From positions 2,312,501 to 2,376,500 of the forward strand of contig NZ_CP091804.1 of assembly GCF_022024275.1 (NCBI RefSeq): a DNA stretch of 64,000 nucleotides, given 5' to 3'. This DNA comes from Sphingopyxis sp. BSN-002 (GTDB lineage Bacteria > Pseudomonadota > Alphaproteobacteria > Sphingomonadales > Sphingomonadaceae). This document shows, in pieces, positions 26,774-35,476 of the stretch. The position numbers and the translations under genes were made by a program. Under the pieces are notes generated by a model, which ran no database searches, was not told where the DNA came from, and was given only the letters and a program-made list of their open reading frames with translations. Numbering within the stretch: the stretch's first letter is position 1; each line of letters begins with the position of its first letter.

Positions 26774-26788
26774 GTTCCTGATATGTTC
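26774..26788 (-). promoter_or_regulatory. LexA SOS box of imuA-imuB-dnaE2
   Basis: GTTC-N7-GTTC on the + strand (GTTC at 26774-26777 and 26785-26788; read GAACATATCAGGAAC on the coding strand) is the alphaproteobacterial LexA box. It is two bases upstream of the first imuA ATG, so bound LexA would cover promoter and start codon together. Confidence 0.93.
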
Positions 26789-26834
26789 TATTAGCGCCCG
26801 ACGCACGGCGCTTGTCAACAAGAGTCAGGAAATG

Positions 26835-26850
26835 CCCCTTCCGGAAGGGG
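26835..26850 (-). terminator. Palindromic hairpin after the efflux operon
   Basis: CCCCTTCCGGAAGGGG is a perfect 16-base palindrome directly after the stop of the outer membrane factor gene. It is followed on the - strand by CATTTCCTGACTCTT, a weak T-tract. It probably ends the efflux transcript before the SOS promoter. Confidence 0.5.
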
Positions 26851-28254
26851 TTAGCGCGCGGCCGTTTCGCTTGCTCCGGCACTATCCCCGCCCAGCGCAC
26901 GGAACAGCGCGATTCGAGTCTGGACGAGCAGCAATTGCGTCCCGATCTCACTCCGCCGTGCCGAATAGAGGCTGCGCTGGGCATCGAGGCTGGCGAGGAA
27001 GCTGTCGACCCCACCTTTGTAGCGCGCGTCGCTGAGCATCGCGGTATCGGTGGCGGCCGATGTGTTCGCGGCGGCGGCGCGGACGCGCTCGGCGATCGTG
27101 CCCTGCACCGCGAGCGCGTCGGCGACTTCGCGGAACGCGGTCTGGATCGCGCCTTCATAGGATGCGAGCGCGGCATCGCGCTGCGCCTTCGTCACGTCGA
27201 CACCCGCGCGGCGGCCACCGAAGTCGAAGATCGTCGCGGTGGCATCGCCGCCGACCGAGTAATTGAACGAGCCGCCGTCGAACAGGCTGCCGAGCGCGTC
27301 GCTCGCGAAGCCGAGCAGTCCGGTGAGCGAGATCGTCGGGAATAGCCGCGCGCGCGCGACGCCGATGTCGGCATTGGCGGCGCGCAGGCGATATTCGGCC
27401 TCGATCACGTCGGGGCGACGGAGCAAGATTTGCGAATTGACCCCGGCGGGCAACGATACGACGCCGGGCGTTACCTCGGCGAGTCCGGCGGGCAGAAGCG
27501 CGCGGTCGATGTCGCCGCCGACAAGCAGCCGGATCAGATTCTCGTCCTGCGCGAGCGCGGTCTTCTGCTGCGCGATCGAATCCTCGGCGGTTGCGAGTAT
27601 CTGCTCGGCCTGGCGCAGGTCAGTGCGCGGCGCGACCCCGCCGTCGAGCCGTGCCTGCGTCAGCCGGACATTCTCGCGCGCGTTGGCGGCAGTATCCTCG
27701 GCGATCTTGAGCAGGTCGCGATCGGCGCCATAGGCGGCCCAGGCATTGGCGAGATCGGCGATCAGCGCGACGCGTACGGTGCGCGACGCCGCCTCGGTCG
27801 CCAGCGCGCTGTTGCGGTCGGATTCGGCGGCGTTGGCGAGGCGGCCGAACAGGTCGAGTTCGAACGCGGTTACCCCGCCGCGCAGCGAGAAATCGCCCGC
27901 ACCGCCGCCGGTACCGCCATTGTCCGAATAGCCCGCCCCCGCGCTCAGTCCGAGCGCCGGGAACTGCCCCGCGCGGCTGACGCGTGCCTGCGCGCGGGCG
28001 GCGGCGACATTGGCATAGGCGACGCGGAGGTCGCGATTGTTGACGAGCGCCTGGTCGACGAGACTCTGTAGCCGCGCGTCGGTGAACACCGTCTTGTACG
28101 ACAGGACCGGCAGCGCTTCCTCGCTCTGGAGGAGATAAGCATCGCCGACCGGCCAGCTCTGCGACACCGGCGGTGCGGGCAGCACCGTCTTCGGCGCGAG
28201 CGAGCATCCGGCGAGGAGCAGCGGGGCGACGACAAGGGTTAGATTGCGCTTCAT
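26851..28254 (-). CDS. RND efflux outer membrane factor, NodT/OprM-type lipoprotein
   Basis: This is the outer membrane channel of the tripartite pump. The 467-residue protein has a lipoprotein signal (LVVAPLLLAGCSLAP, lipidated Cys near residue 17) and two OEP repeats. Visible markers include LQSLVDQALVNNRDLRVAYA, RLFPTISLTGLLGFASDALG and LLVQTRIALFRALGGD. It overlaps the pump gene by four bases and ends the operon at a palindrome. The substrate is unknown. Confidence 0.93.
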   Translation of the reverse strand: MKRNLTLVVAPLLLAGCSLAPKTVLPAPPVSQSWPVGDAYLLQSEEALPVLSYKTVFTDARLQSLVDQALVNNRDLRVAYANVAAARAQARVSRAGQFPALGLSAGAGYSDNGGTGGGAGDFSLRGGVTAFELDLFGRLANAAESDRNSALATEAASRTVRVALIADLANAWAAYGADRDLLKIAEDTAANARENVRLTQARLDGGVAPRTDLRQAEQILATAEDSIAQQKTALAQDENLIRLLVGGDIDRALLPAGLAEVTPGVVSLPAGVNSQILLRRPDVIEAEYRLRAANADIGVARARLFPTISLTGLLGFASDALGSLFDGGSFNYSVGGDATATIFDFGGRRAGVDVTKAQRDAALASYEGAIQTAFREVADALAVQGTIAERVRAAAANTSAATDTAMLSDARYKGGVDSFLASLDAQRSLYSARRSEIGTQLLLVQTRIALFRALGGDSAGASETAAR

Positions 28255-31200
28255 GCCGTCACCTCGGCGCCGCCGTTCTTCTTGCCGAACCGTGCGCGTA
28301 CCGCGGCAAGCCCATCGCGCACGCCGCGGCGCACAAGGACGAAGAAGAGCGGGATGAAGAAGATCGCGAGCAGCGCGGCGGTCAGCATGCCACCGATCAC
28401 CGCGGTGCCGATCGCGACGCGGCTGTTCGCACCGCCGCCGGTTGCGATCGCGAGCGGCAGCACGCCGAAAATGAAGGCAAAGCTCGTCATCAGGATCGGG
28501 CGGAGACGGATGCGGGCCGCCTCGACCGCGGCCTCGATCACGCGTTTGCCCTTTTTCTCTTCCTGCTCGGCGAATTCGATCATCAGGATCGCATTTTTCG
28601 CCGCGAGCCCCATCGTCGTGAGCAGGCCGATCTGCAGATAGACGTCATTTTCGAGCCCGCGCAGCGTCACCGCGAAAACCGAGCCGACGAGCCCGAGGGG
28701 AATGACGAGCAGCACCGCAAGCGGGATCGACCAGCTTTCATAAAGCGCCGCGAGGCAGAGGAAGACGACGAGCAGCGACAGCGCATAGAGCAACGGGGCC
28801 TGCCCCGACGACAGCCGTTCCTGATAGGAAGAACCCGCCCAGGCGACGCTGGTGCCGGGGATTTCGGCGGCCATCCGCTCCATCTCGTCCATCGCCTCGC
28901 CCGAGCTGGTGCCGGCTGCGGGCTGGCCCGAGATTTCGAACGCTGGGACTCCCTGGAAGCGCGAGGTGCTGCTCGGCGTCGTCGACCAGCCGAGGTCGGC
29001 GAAGGCCGAGAAGGGCGACATCTCGCCGTCCGACGAGCGGACATACCATTGGCCGAGGTCTTCGGGCTTGGCGCGATATTGCGCGTCGCCCTGGACATAG
29101 ACGCGCTTGACGCGCCCCTTGTCGATGAAGTCGTTGACGTAGCGCCCGCCCCACGCCGTCGACAGCGTGTTGTTCACGTCGCTGTTGGTCAGGCCGTAGG
29201 CGGTCAGTCGCTGCGAATCGATGTCGATCTTGAGCGTCGCCACGTCGGGAAGGTCGGAGAGGCGCACCGAAGTCAGCTTCGGATTGGCGTTGGCCGCGGC
29301 GAGCAGCTTTTCGCGCGCCGCCACGAATTCGTCGCGGCTCATTCCGCTGCGGTTCTGGAACTCCATCGTGAAGCCCGACGCGTCGCCGAGCCCGCGGACC
29401 GCGCCCGGAACGAGTGCGAATACCTGCGCATCGCGGATTCCCGACAAAGCCTTGCGTGTGCGGTCGGCGATCGCATCGGCGGTATTCTCCTTGCCCGGCC
29501 GGCTGTCCCAGTCGACGAGGTTGATGAAGCCCTGACCGGTGTTCTGGCCGACGGCGCCGCCGCCCCCGCCGCCGCCCGCGACGAGGAAGAGCGCGCCGAC
29601 GTTCGCCTTTTCCTGCGTCAGCAGATATTTCTCGATCTGGTCGCGCACCTGCAGCGTGCGCTCCTGCGTCGCGCCCGCGGGCAGACGGAACTGGATCTGG
29701 ACGCGGCCCTGATCCTCGTTCGGCAGGAAGCCGCTCGGCAGCCGCAGGAACATCACCGCGAGCAGGACGAGGATCAGCGCATAGATGCCGAGGAACAGCC
29801 ATTTGCGGTCGACGACCTTGGTGACGCTGCCGACATAGGCGTTCACCCGGCGGTCGAACCAGGTGTTGAAGCCATGCTGCGCGCGCGTCATCGCGGCATG
29901 CGCGCGCGGGAAACGGTGCGGTTTTTCGGGCACGTCTCCATGCTGCGGGGGCTTGAGCAAGGTCGAGGTCAGCGCCGGGCTCAGAATCAGCGCGACGAGC
30001 ACCGACAGCGCCATCGCCGAGACGATCGTCACCGAGAACTGGCGATAGATGACGCCGGTCGAGCCGCCGAAGAAGGCCATCGGCAGGAACACCGCCGACA
30101 GCACGAGCGCGATCGCGATCAGCGCGACCTGCAGCTCCTTCATCGACTGGATCGTCGCCTCGCGCGCCGACATGCCGGGATTCTCTTCCATCAGGCGCTC
30201 GACATTCTCGACGACGACGATCGCGTCGTCGACGAGCAGGCCGATGGCGAGCGTCAACCCGAACAGCGTCATCGTGTTGATGCTGAAACCCAATATGTAA
30301 AAAACGCCGAAGGTGCCGAGCAGCACGACGGGCACTGCGATCGCAGGGATCAGCACCGCGCGCCAGCTTTGCAGGAATACGAACATCACGAGCACGACGA
30401 GCAGGATCGCCTCGAACAGCGATTTCTGCACCTCGCTGACCGACAGCTTGATGAAGGCGGTCGCGTCATTGGCGTAGCTGTAGGTGAGCCCGTCGGGGAA
30501 GTCGGCGGACAATTCCTCCATGCGCGCCTTGACGCGGTCGGCGGTTTCGAGCGCGTCGGAGCCGGGCGAGAGCGAGATCGACATGCCCGCGCCGGGGTGA
30601 CCGTTGATGCGGACGATCGTCGCGTAATTTTCGGCGCCGATCTCGACCCGCGCGATATCCTTGATCCGCACGCTCGACCCGTCGGGCAGCGTCTTCAGCA
30701 CGATATTCTCGAACTGCTCGGCGGTCTGGAGCCGCGATTGTGCGGTGACCGTCGCGTTGAGCATCTGGCCCTGCGGCGCCGGCGTGCCGCCGACCTCGCC
30801 CGCAGCAACCTCGGCATTCTGCGCGGTGATTGCGGTGACGACGTCGCCGGGCATCAGCGACACCGCGGCGAGCCGCTGCGGGTTGAGCCAGATGCGCATG
30901 GCATGCGGCGAGCCGAAGACGTTGACGTCGCCGACCCCCTCGACGCGCGACAGCGGGTCCTGGATGTTCGACGACAGGAAATCCGACACGTCCTGGAACG
31001 AGCGCGTGTCGGTGGTGTCATAGACGCCAACGAGCAGCAGCGTATCCGAATTGGCCTTGGTGACGCGGATTCCCTGGCTTTGCACCTGCGCCGGCAGACG
31101 CGAGATTGCCGAGGCGATCTTGTTCTGGACCTGCACCTGCGCGATGTCGGGGTCGGTTCCCTTGGCGAAGATTGCGGTGATATTCGCCTGTCCGCGCGAA

Positions 31201-31448
31201 CTCGACTGCGAGCTGAAATAGAGCAGGCCGTCGATTCCGGTCAGCTGCTGTTCGAGCACCTGCGTAACGCTGTTCTCGATCGCCTCGGCCGATGCACCCG
31301 GATAGGTGGCGCGGATATTGACCTGGGCAGGCGCGATGTCGGGATATTGCTCGATCGGCAGGGCGCGCAGGGCCCCGAGTCCGCCGAGCATGACGATGAT
31401 CGCCAGCACCCAGGCGAAGATCGGCCGGTCGATGAAGAGACGCGACAT
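28251..31448 (-). CDS. RND multidrug efflux permease, AcrB/MexB (HAE1) type
   Basis: This is a proton-driven inner-membrane trimer that exports hydrophobic compounds. The 1065-residue product has 12 expected helices. The N-terminus SRLFIDRPIFAWVLAIIVML is typical. The paired aspartates of the proton relay are present in helix 4 (IGLLVDDAIVVVENVERLME), and the GxxPxxQ-like IEQYPDIAPAQVNI motif and the C-terminal FFIPLFFVLVRR are also seen. It lies six bases after the adaptor gene and overlaps the outer membrane factor gene by four. No regulator gene is adjacent. Confidence 0.96.
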   Translation of the reverse strand: MSRLFIDRPIFAWVLAIIVMLGGLGALRALPIEQYPDIAPAQVNIRATYPGASAEAIENSVTQVLEQQLTGIDGLLYFSSQSSSRGQANITAIFAKGTDPDIAQVQVQNKIASAISRLPAQVQSQGIRVTKANSDTLLLVGVYDTTDTRSFQDVSDFLSSNIQDPLSRVEGVGDVNVFGSPHAMRIWLNPQRLAAVSLMPGDVVTAITAQNAEVAAGEVGGTPAPQGQMLNATVTAQSRLQTAEQFENIVLKTLPDGSSVRIKDIARVEIGAENYATIVRINGHPGAGMSISLSPGSDALETADRVKARMEELSADFPDGLTYSYANDATAFIKLSVSEVQKSLFEAILLVVLVMFVFLQSWRAVLIPAIAVPVVLLGTFGVFYILGFSINTMTLFGLTLAIGLLVDDAIVVVENVERLMEENPGMSAREATIQSMKELQVALIAIALVLSAVFLPMAFFGGSTGVIYRQFSVTIVSAMALSVLVALILSPALTSTLLKPPQHGDVPEKPHRFPRAHAAMTRAQHGFNTWFDRRVNAYVGSVTKVVDRKWLFLGIYALILVLLAVMFLRLPSGFLPNEDQGRVQIQFRLPAGATQERTLQVRDQIEKYLLTQEKANVGALFLVAGGGGGGGAVGQNTGQGFINLVDWDSRPGKENTADAIADRTRKALSGIRDAQVFALVPGAVRGLGDASGFTMEFQNRSGMSRDEFVAAREKLLAAANANPKLTSVRLSDLPDVATLKIDIDSQRLTAYGLTNSDVNNTLSTAWGGRYVNDFIDKGRVKRVYVQGDAQYRAKPEDLGQWYVRSSDGEMSPFSAFADLGWSTTPSSTSRFQGVPAFEISGQPAAGTSSGEAMDEMERMAAEIPGTSVAWAGSSYQERLSSGQAPLLYALSLLVVFLCLAALYESWSIPLAVLLVIPLGLVGSVFAVTLRGLENDVYLQIGLLTTMGLAAKNAILMIEFAEQEEKKGKRVIEAAVEAARIRLRPILMTSFAFIFGVLPLAIATGGGANSRVAIGTAVIGGMLTAALLAIFFIPLFFVLVRRGVRDGLAAVRARFGKKNGGAEVTA

Positions 31449-31454
31449 GGGGGC

Positions 31455-32645
31455 TCAGTTTCCTTTCGCCGCGCCCTTTTCGGCGCCCTTGCCCGCGGGC
31501 GCGCCCAGACGCTGCGGACTGCTTGCCGGAACCGGCTTGATCGGAGCACCCTGCTTCAGGTTGCCGACCCCCTGCGTAATGACCTTGTCGCCGGGCTTCA
31601 GCCCGTCGGTAACGACCCAGTTCGGGCCGACGGTGCGTTCGGCGACGATCTTGCGCCGCGCCGCCTTGTTGTCCTTGCCGACCAGATAGACGAAAGCCGA
31701 TCCGTCGAAATCGCGCTGCACCGCCGCCTGCGGTACCAGCATTGCGGTCGGATTGATCGCCTGGTCGAACAGCGCGGTCACGAACATGCCGGGCAGCAGC
31801 AATCCCTGCGGGTTGGCGAAGCGCGCGCGCAACGTCACCGTTCCGGTTCCTTCATTGACCGTCACTTCGGAAAACTGGACCGTGCCGGCGAAGCCATAAT
31901 CGCTGCCGTCCTCGAGCTTCAGCCGCACAGAGGTGCTGCCCGGCGTCACCCCGCCACTCGCGAGCGCCTGACGCAGGCGCGTGAGGTCGGCGCTCGACTG
32001 CTGCATGTCGACATACATTGGATCGGTCTGCTGGATCACGGCGAGCGGGGTCGCCTGCCCCGCGCTCGCCAGTCCGCCCGGTGTGACGAGCGAACGGCCG
32101 ATGCGCCCGCTGATCGGGGCGGACAGCGTCGTATAGCGCAGGTTGATCCGTGCGGTTTCCAGCGCGGCGGCATTTTGCGCCACCGCAGCCCGGGCGGCGC
32201 GGGCGGCCGCCAGCGCATCGCTGTAATCCTGTTGCGACACCGCTTGGATCTTTGCCAGCGGTTCGAAACGCCGTGCCTTCTCCTCGGCCGCCTGCACATT
32301 GGCCCGCGCGCTGGCGAGATTGGCTTCGGCCTGATCGACCGCCGCCTGATAGAGGCTCGCGTCAATCTGATAGAGCGGCTGACCGGCACGTACGAAGCCG
32401 CCTTCGGTAAACAGCCGGCGGCGCACGATACCATTGACCTGCGGCCGCACTTCGCTCGTCTCGAATGCGACGGTGCGCCCACCGAGCGACGTGGTGAGCG
32501 GTACCGGTTCGACCTTCACCACGACATAGCCGACCTGCGGCGTGCGGTTGCCGCGTCCTTCGTCTTCCTTGCCCGAACAGGCGCCGAGCGAAAGTGTTGC
32601 AATGCAAAGGGCCCCGATCAGGAGCAACGGCGTCTTGTTCGTCAT
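31455..32645 (-). CDS. RND efflux periplasmic adaptor, MexA/AcrA type
   Basis: This membrane-fusion protein links pump and channel. The 396 residues have a lipoprotein signal (TLSLGACSGKED, Cys near residue 23), a barrel-sandwich domain (VRPQVNGIVRRRLFTEGGFV, APISGRIGRSLVTPGGLASA) around a helical hairpin, and a beta-barrel region ending with VTQGVGNLKQGAPIKPVPAS. It is the first gene of the operon. Its 210-base upstream region is shared with kduI and contains repeats that could bind a regulator. Confidence 0.94.
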   Translation of the reverse strand: MTNKTPLLLIGALCIATLSLGACSGKEDEGRGNRTPQVGYVVVKVEPVPLTTSLGGRTVAFETSEVRPQVNGIVRRRLFTEGGFVRAGQPLYQIDASLYQAAVDQAEANLASARANVQAAEEKARRFEPLAKIQAVSQQDYSDALAAARAARAAVAQNAAALETARINLRYTTLSAPISGRIGRSLVTPGGLASAGQATPLAVIQQTDPMYVDMQQSSADLTRLRQALASGGVTPGSTSVRLKLEDGSDYGFAGTVQFSEVTVNEGTGTVTLRARFANPQGLLLPGMFVTALFDQAINPTAMLVPQAAVQRDFDGSAFVYLVGKDNKAARRKIVAERTVGPNWVVTDGLKPGDKVITQGVGNLKQGAPIKPVPASSPQRLGAPAGKGAEKGAAKGN

Positions 32646-32704
32646 TCGATAGATCCGTCTCGGGTTATTGCCGGGCGGCCGGGGAGTCGGCGCTATTCAA
32701 CCTA

Positions 32705-32754
32705 TTGCAATGCACCATGCAAGCGCTTTCAGGCCGTTGCGACAAAGTGCGACA
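32705..32754. promoter_or_regulatory. Repeat-rich control region between the efflux operon and kduI
   Basis: Three structures lie close together: inverted repeat TTGCA-N8-TGCAA (32705-32722), the palindrome AAGCGCTT (32721-32728), and a direct repeat TGCGACA (32738-32744, 32748-32754) at a 10-base period. They lie 60-109 bases upstream of the efflux adaptor ATG. They may be sites for an efflux repressor encoded elsewhere; this is inference from structure and position. Confidence 0.35.
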
Positions 32755-32793
32755 CTTTAGTTCGCAACGATCGAAACGACCCTGTCGTGATAT

Positions 32794-32807
32794 TGACACC
32801 GGTTACC
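32794..32807 (+). promoter_or_regulatory. LacI-type operator before kduI
   Basis: TGACACCGGTTACC, centred on the palindrome ACCGGT, lies 48 bases before ATG 32856. The identical 14-mer stands before the pectate lyase and, inverted, before the TonB receptor. A more symmetric version lies beside the lacI gene. Confidence 0.75.
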
Positions 32808-32855
32808 GTTGGCGATAGCGAGAGACCAACACCCGATAATTTTCGATGAGCGAGG

Positions 32856-33701
32856 ATGCCGCCGATGTTTGCCAAGACCTATCACGCCACGCACCCCGAC
32901 ATGATGGAATGCGTCGACAACGAAGACCTGCGCGACCGCTATCTGGTCGGTGGGATGTTCGAGGACGGCAAGGTCAATCTCAATTACTCGCACAACGAAC
33001 GCTTCGTGATCGGCGGCGCGGTGCCGAAGGGCGCTGCGCTCCGGCTTCCGGACCAGAGCGAACCCGCATCGGCGGCCGGTCGTCCTTTCCTCGAACGGCG
33101 CGAGATGGCGGCGGTGAATATCGGCACTTCGGGTGCCATCACGGTCGACGGCCAGCGCTTCGAGATGAAGAACAAGGAATGTCTATACATATCGATGGGC
33201 TCGAAAGAGGTCGTTTTCGAAGGCGACGGCGCGCGCTTCTATCTCGCGTCGCTTCCGGCGCATAAGGTCTGCCCGATCCGGCACATCACGCTCGATCAGG
33301 CAAACCCGCTCGCCCGCGGCGATCTGGCCAATTCGAACCAGCGGACGATCTACCAGCTGGTGATTCCGGGCGTGTGCGAAAGCGCGCAGCTTCTGCTCGG
33401 CCTGACCGTGCTCGAAGAGGGGAGCGTCTGGAACACGATGCCGCCGCACCTCCACGACCGTCGCAGCGAAATCTATCTCTATTTCGATCTGCCCGAGGCG
33501 AACGACCGCGTCTTCCATTACATGGGCGAACCCGACAGCATGCGGCATATTGTCATCGCGAACGAGGAGGCGGTGATCAGCCCGCCCTGGTCGATCCACA
33601 TGGGATCGGGGACGAAGAAATACGCCTTCATCTGGGCGATGGGCGGCGAGAATCTCGACTATACCGACATGAACGTCCTCGATATCTGCCAGCTCAAGTG
33701 A
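32856..33701 (+). CDS. kduI: 5-dehydro-4-deoxy-D-glucuronate isomerase KduI
   Basis: KduI converts 5-keto-4-deoxyuronate from unsaturated pectin fragments to 2,5-diketo-3-deoxygluconate in the cytoplasm. The product (281 residues, as usual) matches the family throughout, with [20 protein letters not shown], the metal-binding region [20 protein letters not shown] and [23 protein letters not shown] 32856 is given; ATG 32865, with GAGGA eight bases upstream, is at least as likely. The stop overlaps the kduD start by one base. Confidence 0.95.
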   Translation: MPPMFAKTYHATHPDMMECVDNEDLRDRYLVGGMFEDGKVNLNYSHNERFVIGGAVPKGAALRLPDQSEPASAAGRPFLERREMAAVNIGTSGAITVDGQRFEMKNKECLYISMGSKEVVFEGDGARFYLASLPAHKVCPIRHITLDQANPLARGDLANSNQRTIYQLVIPGVCESAQLLLGLTVLEEGSVWNTMPPHLHDRRSEIYLYFDLPEANDRVFHYMGEPDSMRHIVIANEEAVISPPWSIHMGSGTKKYAFIWAMGGENLDYTDMNVLDICQLK

Positions 33702-34456
33702 TGGCGGGCCTCTTCGATCTTTCGGGCAAGGTCGCGCTGGTCACCGGTGCCAACACCGGCATCGGGCAGGGGATCGCGGTGGCGCTCGCCGGGGCGGGCG
33801 CCGATATCGCCGCCGCGGGCCGCTCGCCCGCTGACGAGACGGTGGGCAAGGTGCGCGGGCTTGGCCGCAGGGCGGAGAATTTCAGCGCCGACCTGTCGAG
33901 CGCGGGTGCGGCACAGCCGCTGGTCGATGCGGTGCTCGCCGAATTCGGACGCATCGACATCCTCGTCAACAATGCGGGGATCATCCGCCGCGCCGACGCG
34001 GTCGATTTCACCGAAGCCGACTGGGACGCGGTGATGGATACCAATCTCAAGACGCTCTTCTTCCTGTGTCAGGCGGCCGGCAAGCATATGATCGCGCGCG
34101 GATCGGGCAAGATCATCAACATCGCCTCGATGCTGACCTTCCAGGGCGGCATCCGCGTGCCGAGTTATACCGCGTCGAAATCGGGCGTCGGCGGTCTCAC
34201 CAAGCTGCTCGCGAACGAATGGGCGGCGAAGGGTGTGCAGGTCAATGCGATCGCGCCGGGCTATATCGCGACGAACAACACCGCCGCGCTGCAGGCCGAC
34301 GAGACGCGCAACCGTCAGATCATGGAGCGCATCCCCGCGGGCCGCTGGGGCGATCCTGCGGACATCGGCGGCGCGGCGGTCTTCCTCGCCTCTTCGGCGT
34401 CGGACTATGTGCAGGGCCATATCCTCGCCGTCGACGGCGGCTGGCTCGCGCGCTAG
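33701..34456 (+). CDS. kduD: 2-dehydro-3-deoxy-D-gluconate 5-dehydrogenase KduD
   Basis: KduD reduces 2,5-diketo-3-deoxygluconate to 2-keto-3-deoxygluconate. The 251-residue short-chain dehydrogenase has the cofactor motif TGANTGIGQG (residues 15-24), NNAG near residue 90, and the catalytic Ser/Tyr/Lys (IASMLTF, SYTASKSG with Tyr near 156). Its start shares one base with the kduI stop (TGATG), so the two consecutive steps are coupled. The ending DVQGHILAVDGGW-like segment is typical. Confidence 0.95.
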   Translation: MAGLFDLSGKVALVTGANTGIGQGIAVALAGAGADIAAAGRSPADETVGKVRGLGRRAENFSADLSSAGAAQPLVDAVLAEFGRIDILVNNAGIIRRADAVDFTEADWDAVMDTNLKTLFFLCQAAGKHMIARGSGKIINIASMLTFQGGIRVPSYTASKSGVGGLTKLLANEWAAKGVQVNAIAPGYIATNNTAALQADETRNRQIMERIPAGRWGDPADIGGAAVFLASSASDYVQGHILAVDGGWLAR

Positions 34457-34465
34457 CATCGTCCC

Positions 34466-35476
34466 ATGACCGGCCGCCTTGTCTTTTTCGGGGAACTGCT
34501 GATCCGCCTCACCGCGCCGGGCAACGAGCTGCTGATGCAGTCGCCGTCACTGGCGCTGCATGTCGGCGGTGCCGAGGCGAATGTCGCGATCGGGCTCGCG
34601 CATCTTGGCCATGATTGCGCGATGGTCAGCAAGATACCCTCGAATGCTCTGGGTCGCGGAGCAGTGGCGGCGGTGCGCGGCGCAGGCGTCGATTGCACCG
34701 CCGTCACGCCTCACCCGGGGCGGATGGGGCTTTATTTCCTGAGCGTCGGGGCGGGGCTTCGCGCGTCCGAAATCGTCTACGACCGCGCGGGGTCGAGTTT
34801 TGCGGCGACCGGGCCGGAGGATTATGATTTCGACCGGCTGCTGGCAGGCGCGGGGCTGCTCCATCTGTCGGGCATCACGCCTGCGCTCCGCCCGCGCTCG
34901 GCCGCGGCGGCCTTGGCGGCGGCGCGCGCGGCGAAGCGGCTCGGCGTTCCGGTCAGCTTCGACGGCAACTATCGCGCGATGCTGTGGGAGGCGTGGGACA
35001 GCGATCCGCGCGCCATCCTGTCCGAGCTCATCGGTAGCGCCGACATCTTGTTCGGTAACCACCGCGACCTGTCGCTGGTGCTGGGACAGGAATTCAGCGG
35101 CGAGGGCGAGGACCGGCGGCGCGAAGCGGCCGAGGCGGGCTTCGCTGCCTTTCCGGACCTCAAGCTGATCGCGTCGACCGCGCGGCACACCGTCACCGCC
35201 GATCATCACCGGATCGCTGCACGCGTCGACCTGCGCGCGAGCTGCCACCAGACCGACGAGATCGACGTCACCGGCATCGTCGACCGGATCGGTGCGGGCG
35301 ACGCCTTTGCGGCAGGCGTTCTGCATGCGCATCTGGCCGGCGGCGATGCCAGGGCGATGGCCGAATCCGGCCTTGCGCTCACCTGTCTCAAACATTCGCT
35401 GCCGGGCGATGCGAGCCGTTTCGGCCAAGGCGATATCGACGCCTTCCACGGCGGCGGGCTCGATGTCCGGCGCTGA
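34466..35476 (+). CDS. kdgK: 2-dehydro-3-deoxygluconokinase KdgK
   Basis: KdgK phosphorylates 2-keto-3-deoxygluconate, giving KDPG for the Entner-Doudoroff aldolase. The 336-residue PfkB-family sugar kinase starts with the FFGELLIRLTAPGNELLMQ region. It has the substrate-side GGAEANVAIGLAHLG near residue 34 and the ATP/catalytic motif DRIGAGDAFAAG at about residues 273-284, whose Asp is the base. It follows kduD by nine bases and overlaps the esterase start by 14. Confidence 0.93.
   Translation: MTGRLVFFGELLIRLTAPGNELLMQSPSLALHVGGAEANVAIGLAHLGHDCAMVSKIPSNALGRGAVAAVRGAGVDCTAVTPHPGRMGLYFLSVGAGLRASEIVYDRAGSSFAATGPEDYDFDRLLAGAGLLHLSGITPALRPRSAAAALAAARAAKRLGVPVSFDGNYRAMLWEAWDSDPRAILSELIGSADILFGNHRDLSLVLGQEFSGEGEDRRREAAEAGFAAFPDLKLIASTARHTVTADHHRIAARVDLRASCHQTDEIDVTGIVDRIGAGDAFAAGVLHAHLAGGDARAMAESGLALTCLKHSLPGDASRFGQGDIDAFHGGGLDVRR

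Noticed and set aside
28173-32849. A very long open frame (over 1500 codons) on the + strand antisense to the efflux genes
   Set aside because: It mirrors the codon bias of the clear RND genes on the other strand, is rich in Arg/Asp/His with no domain pattern, and crosses three real genes.
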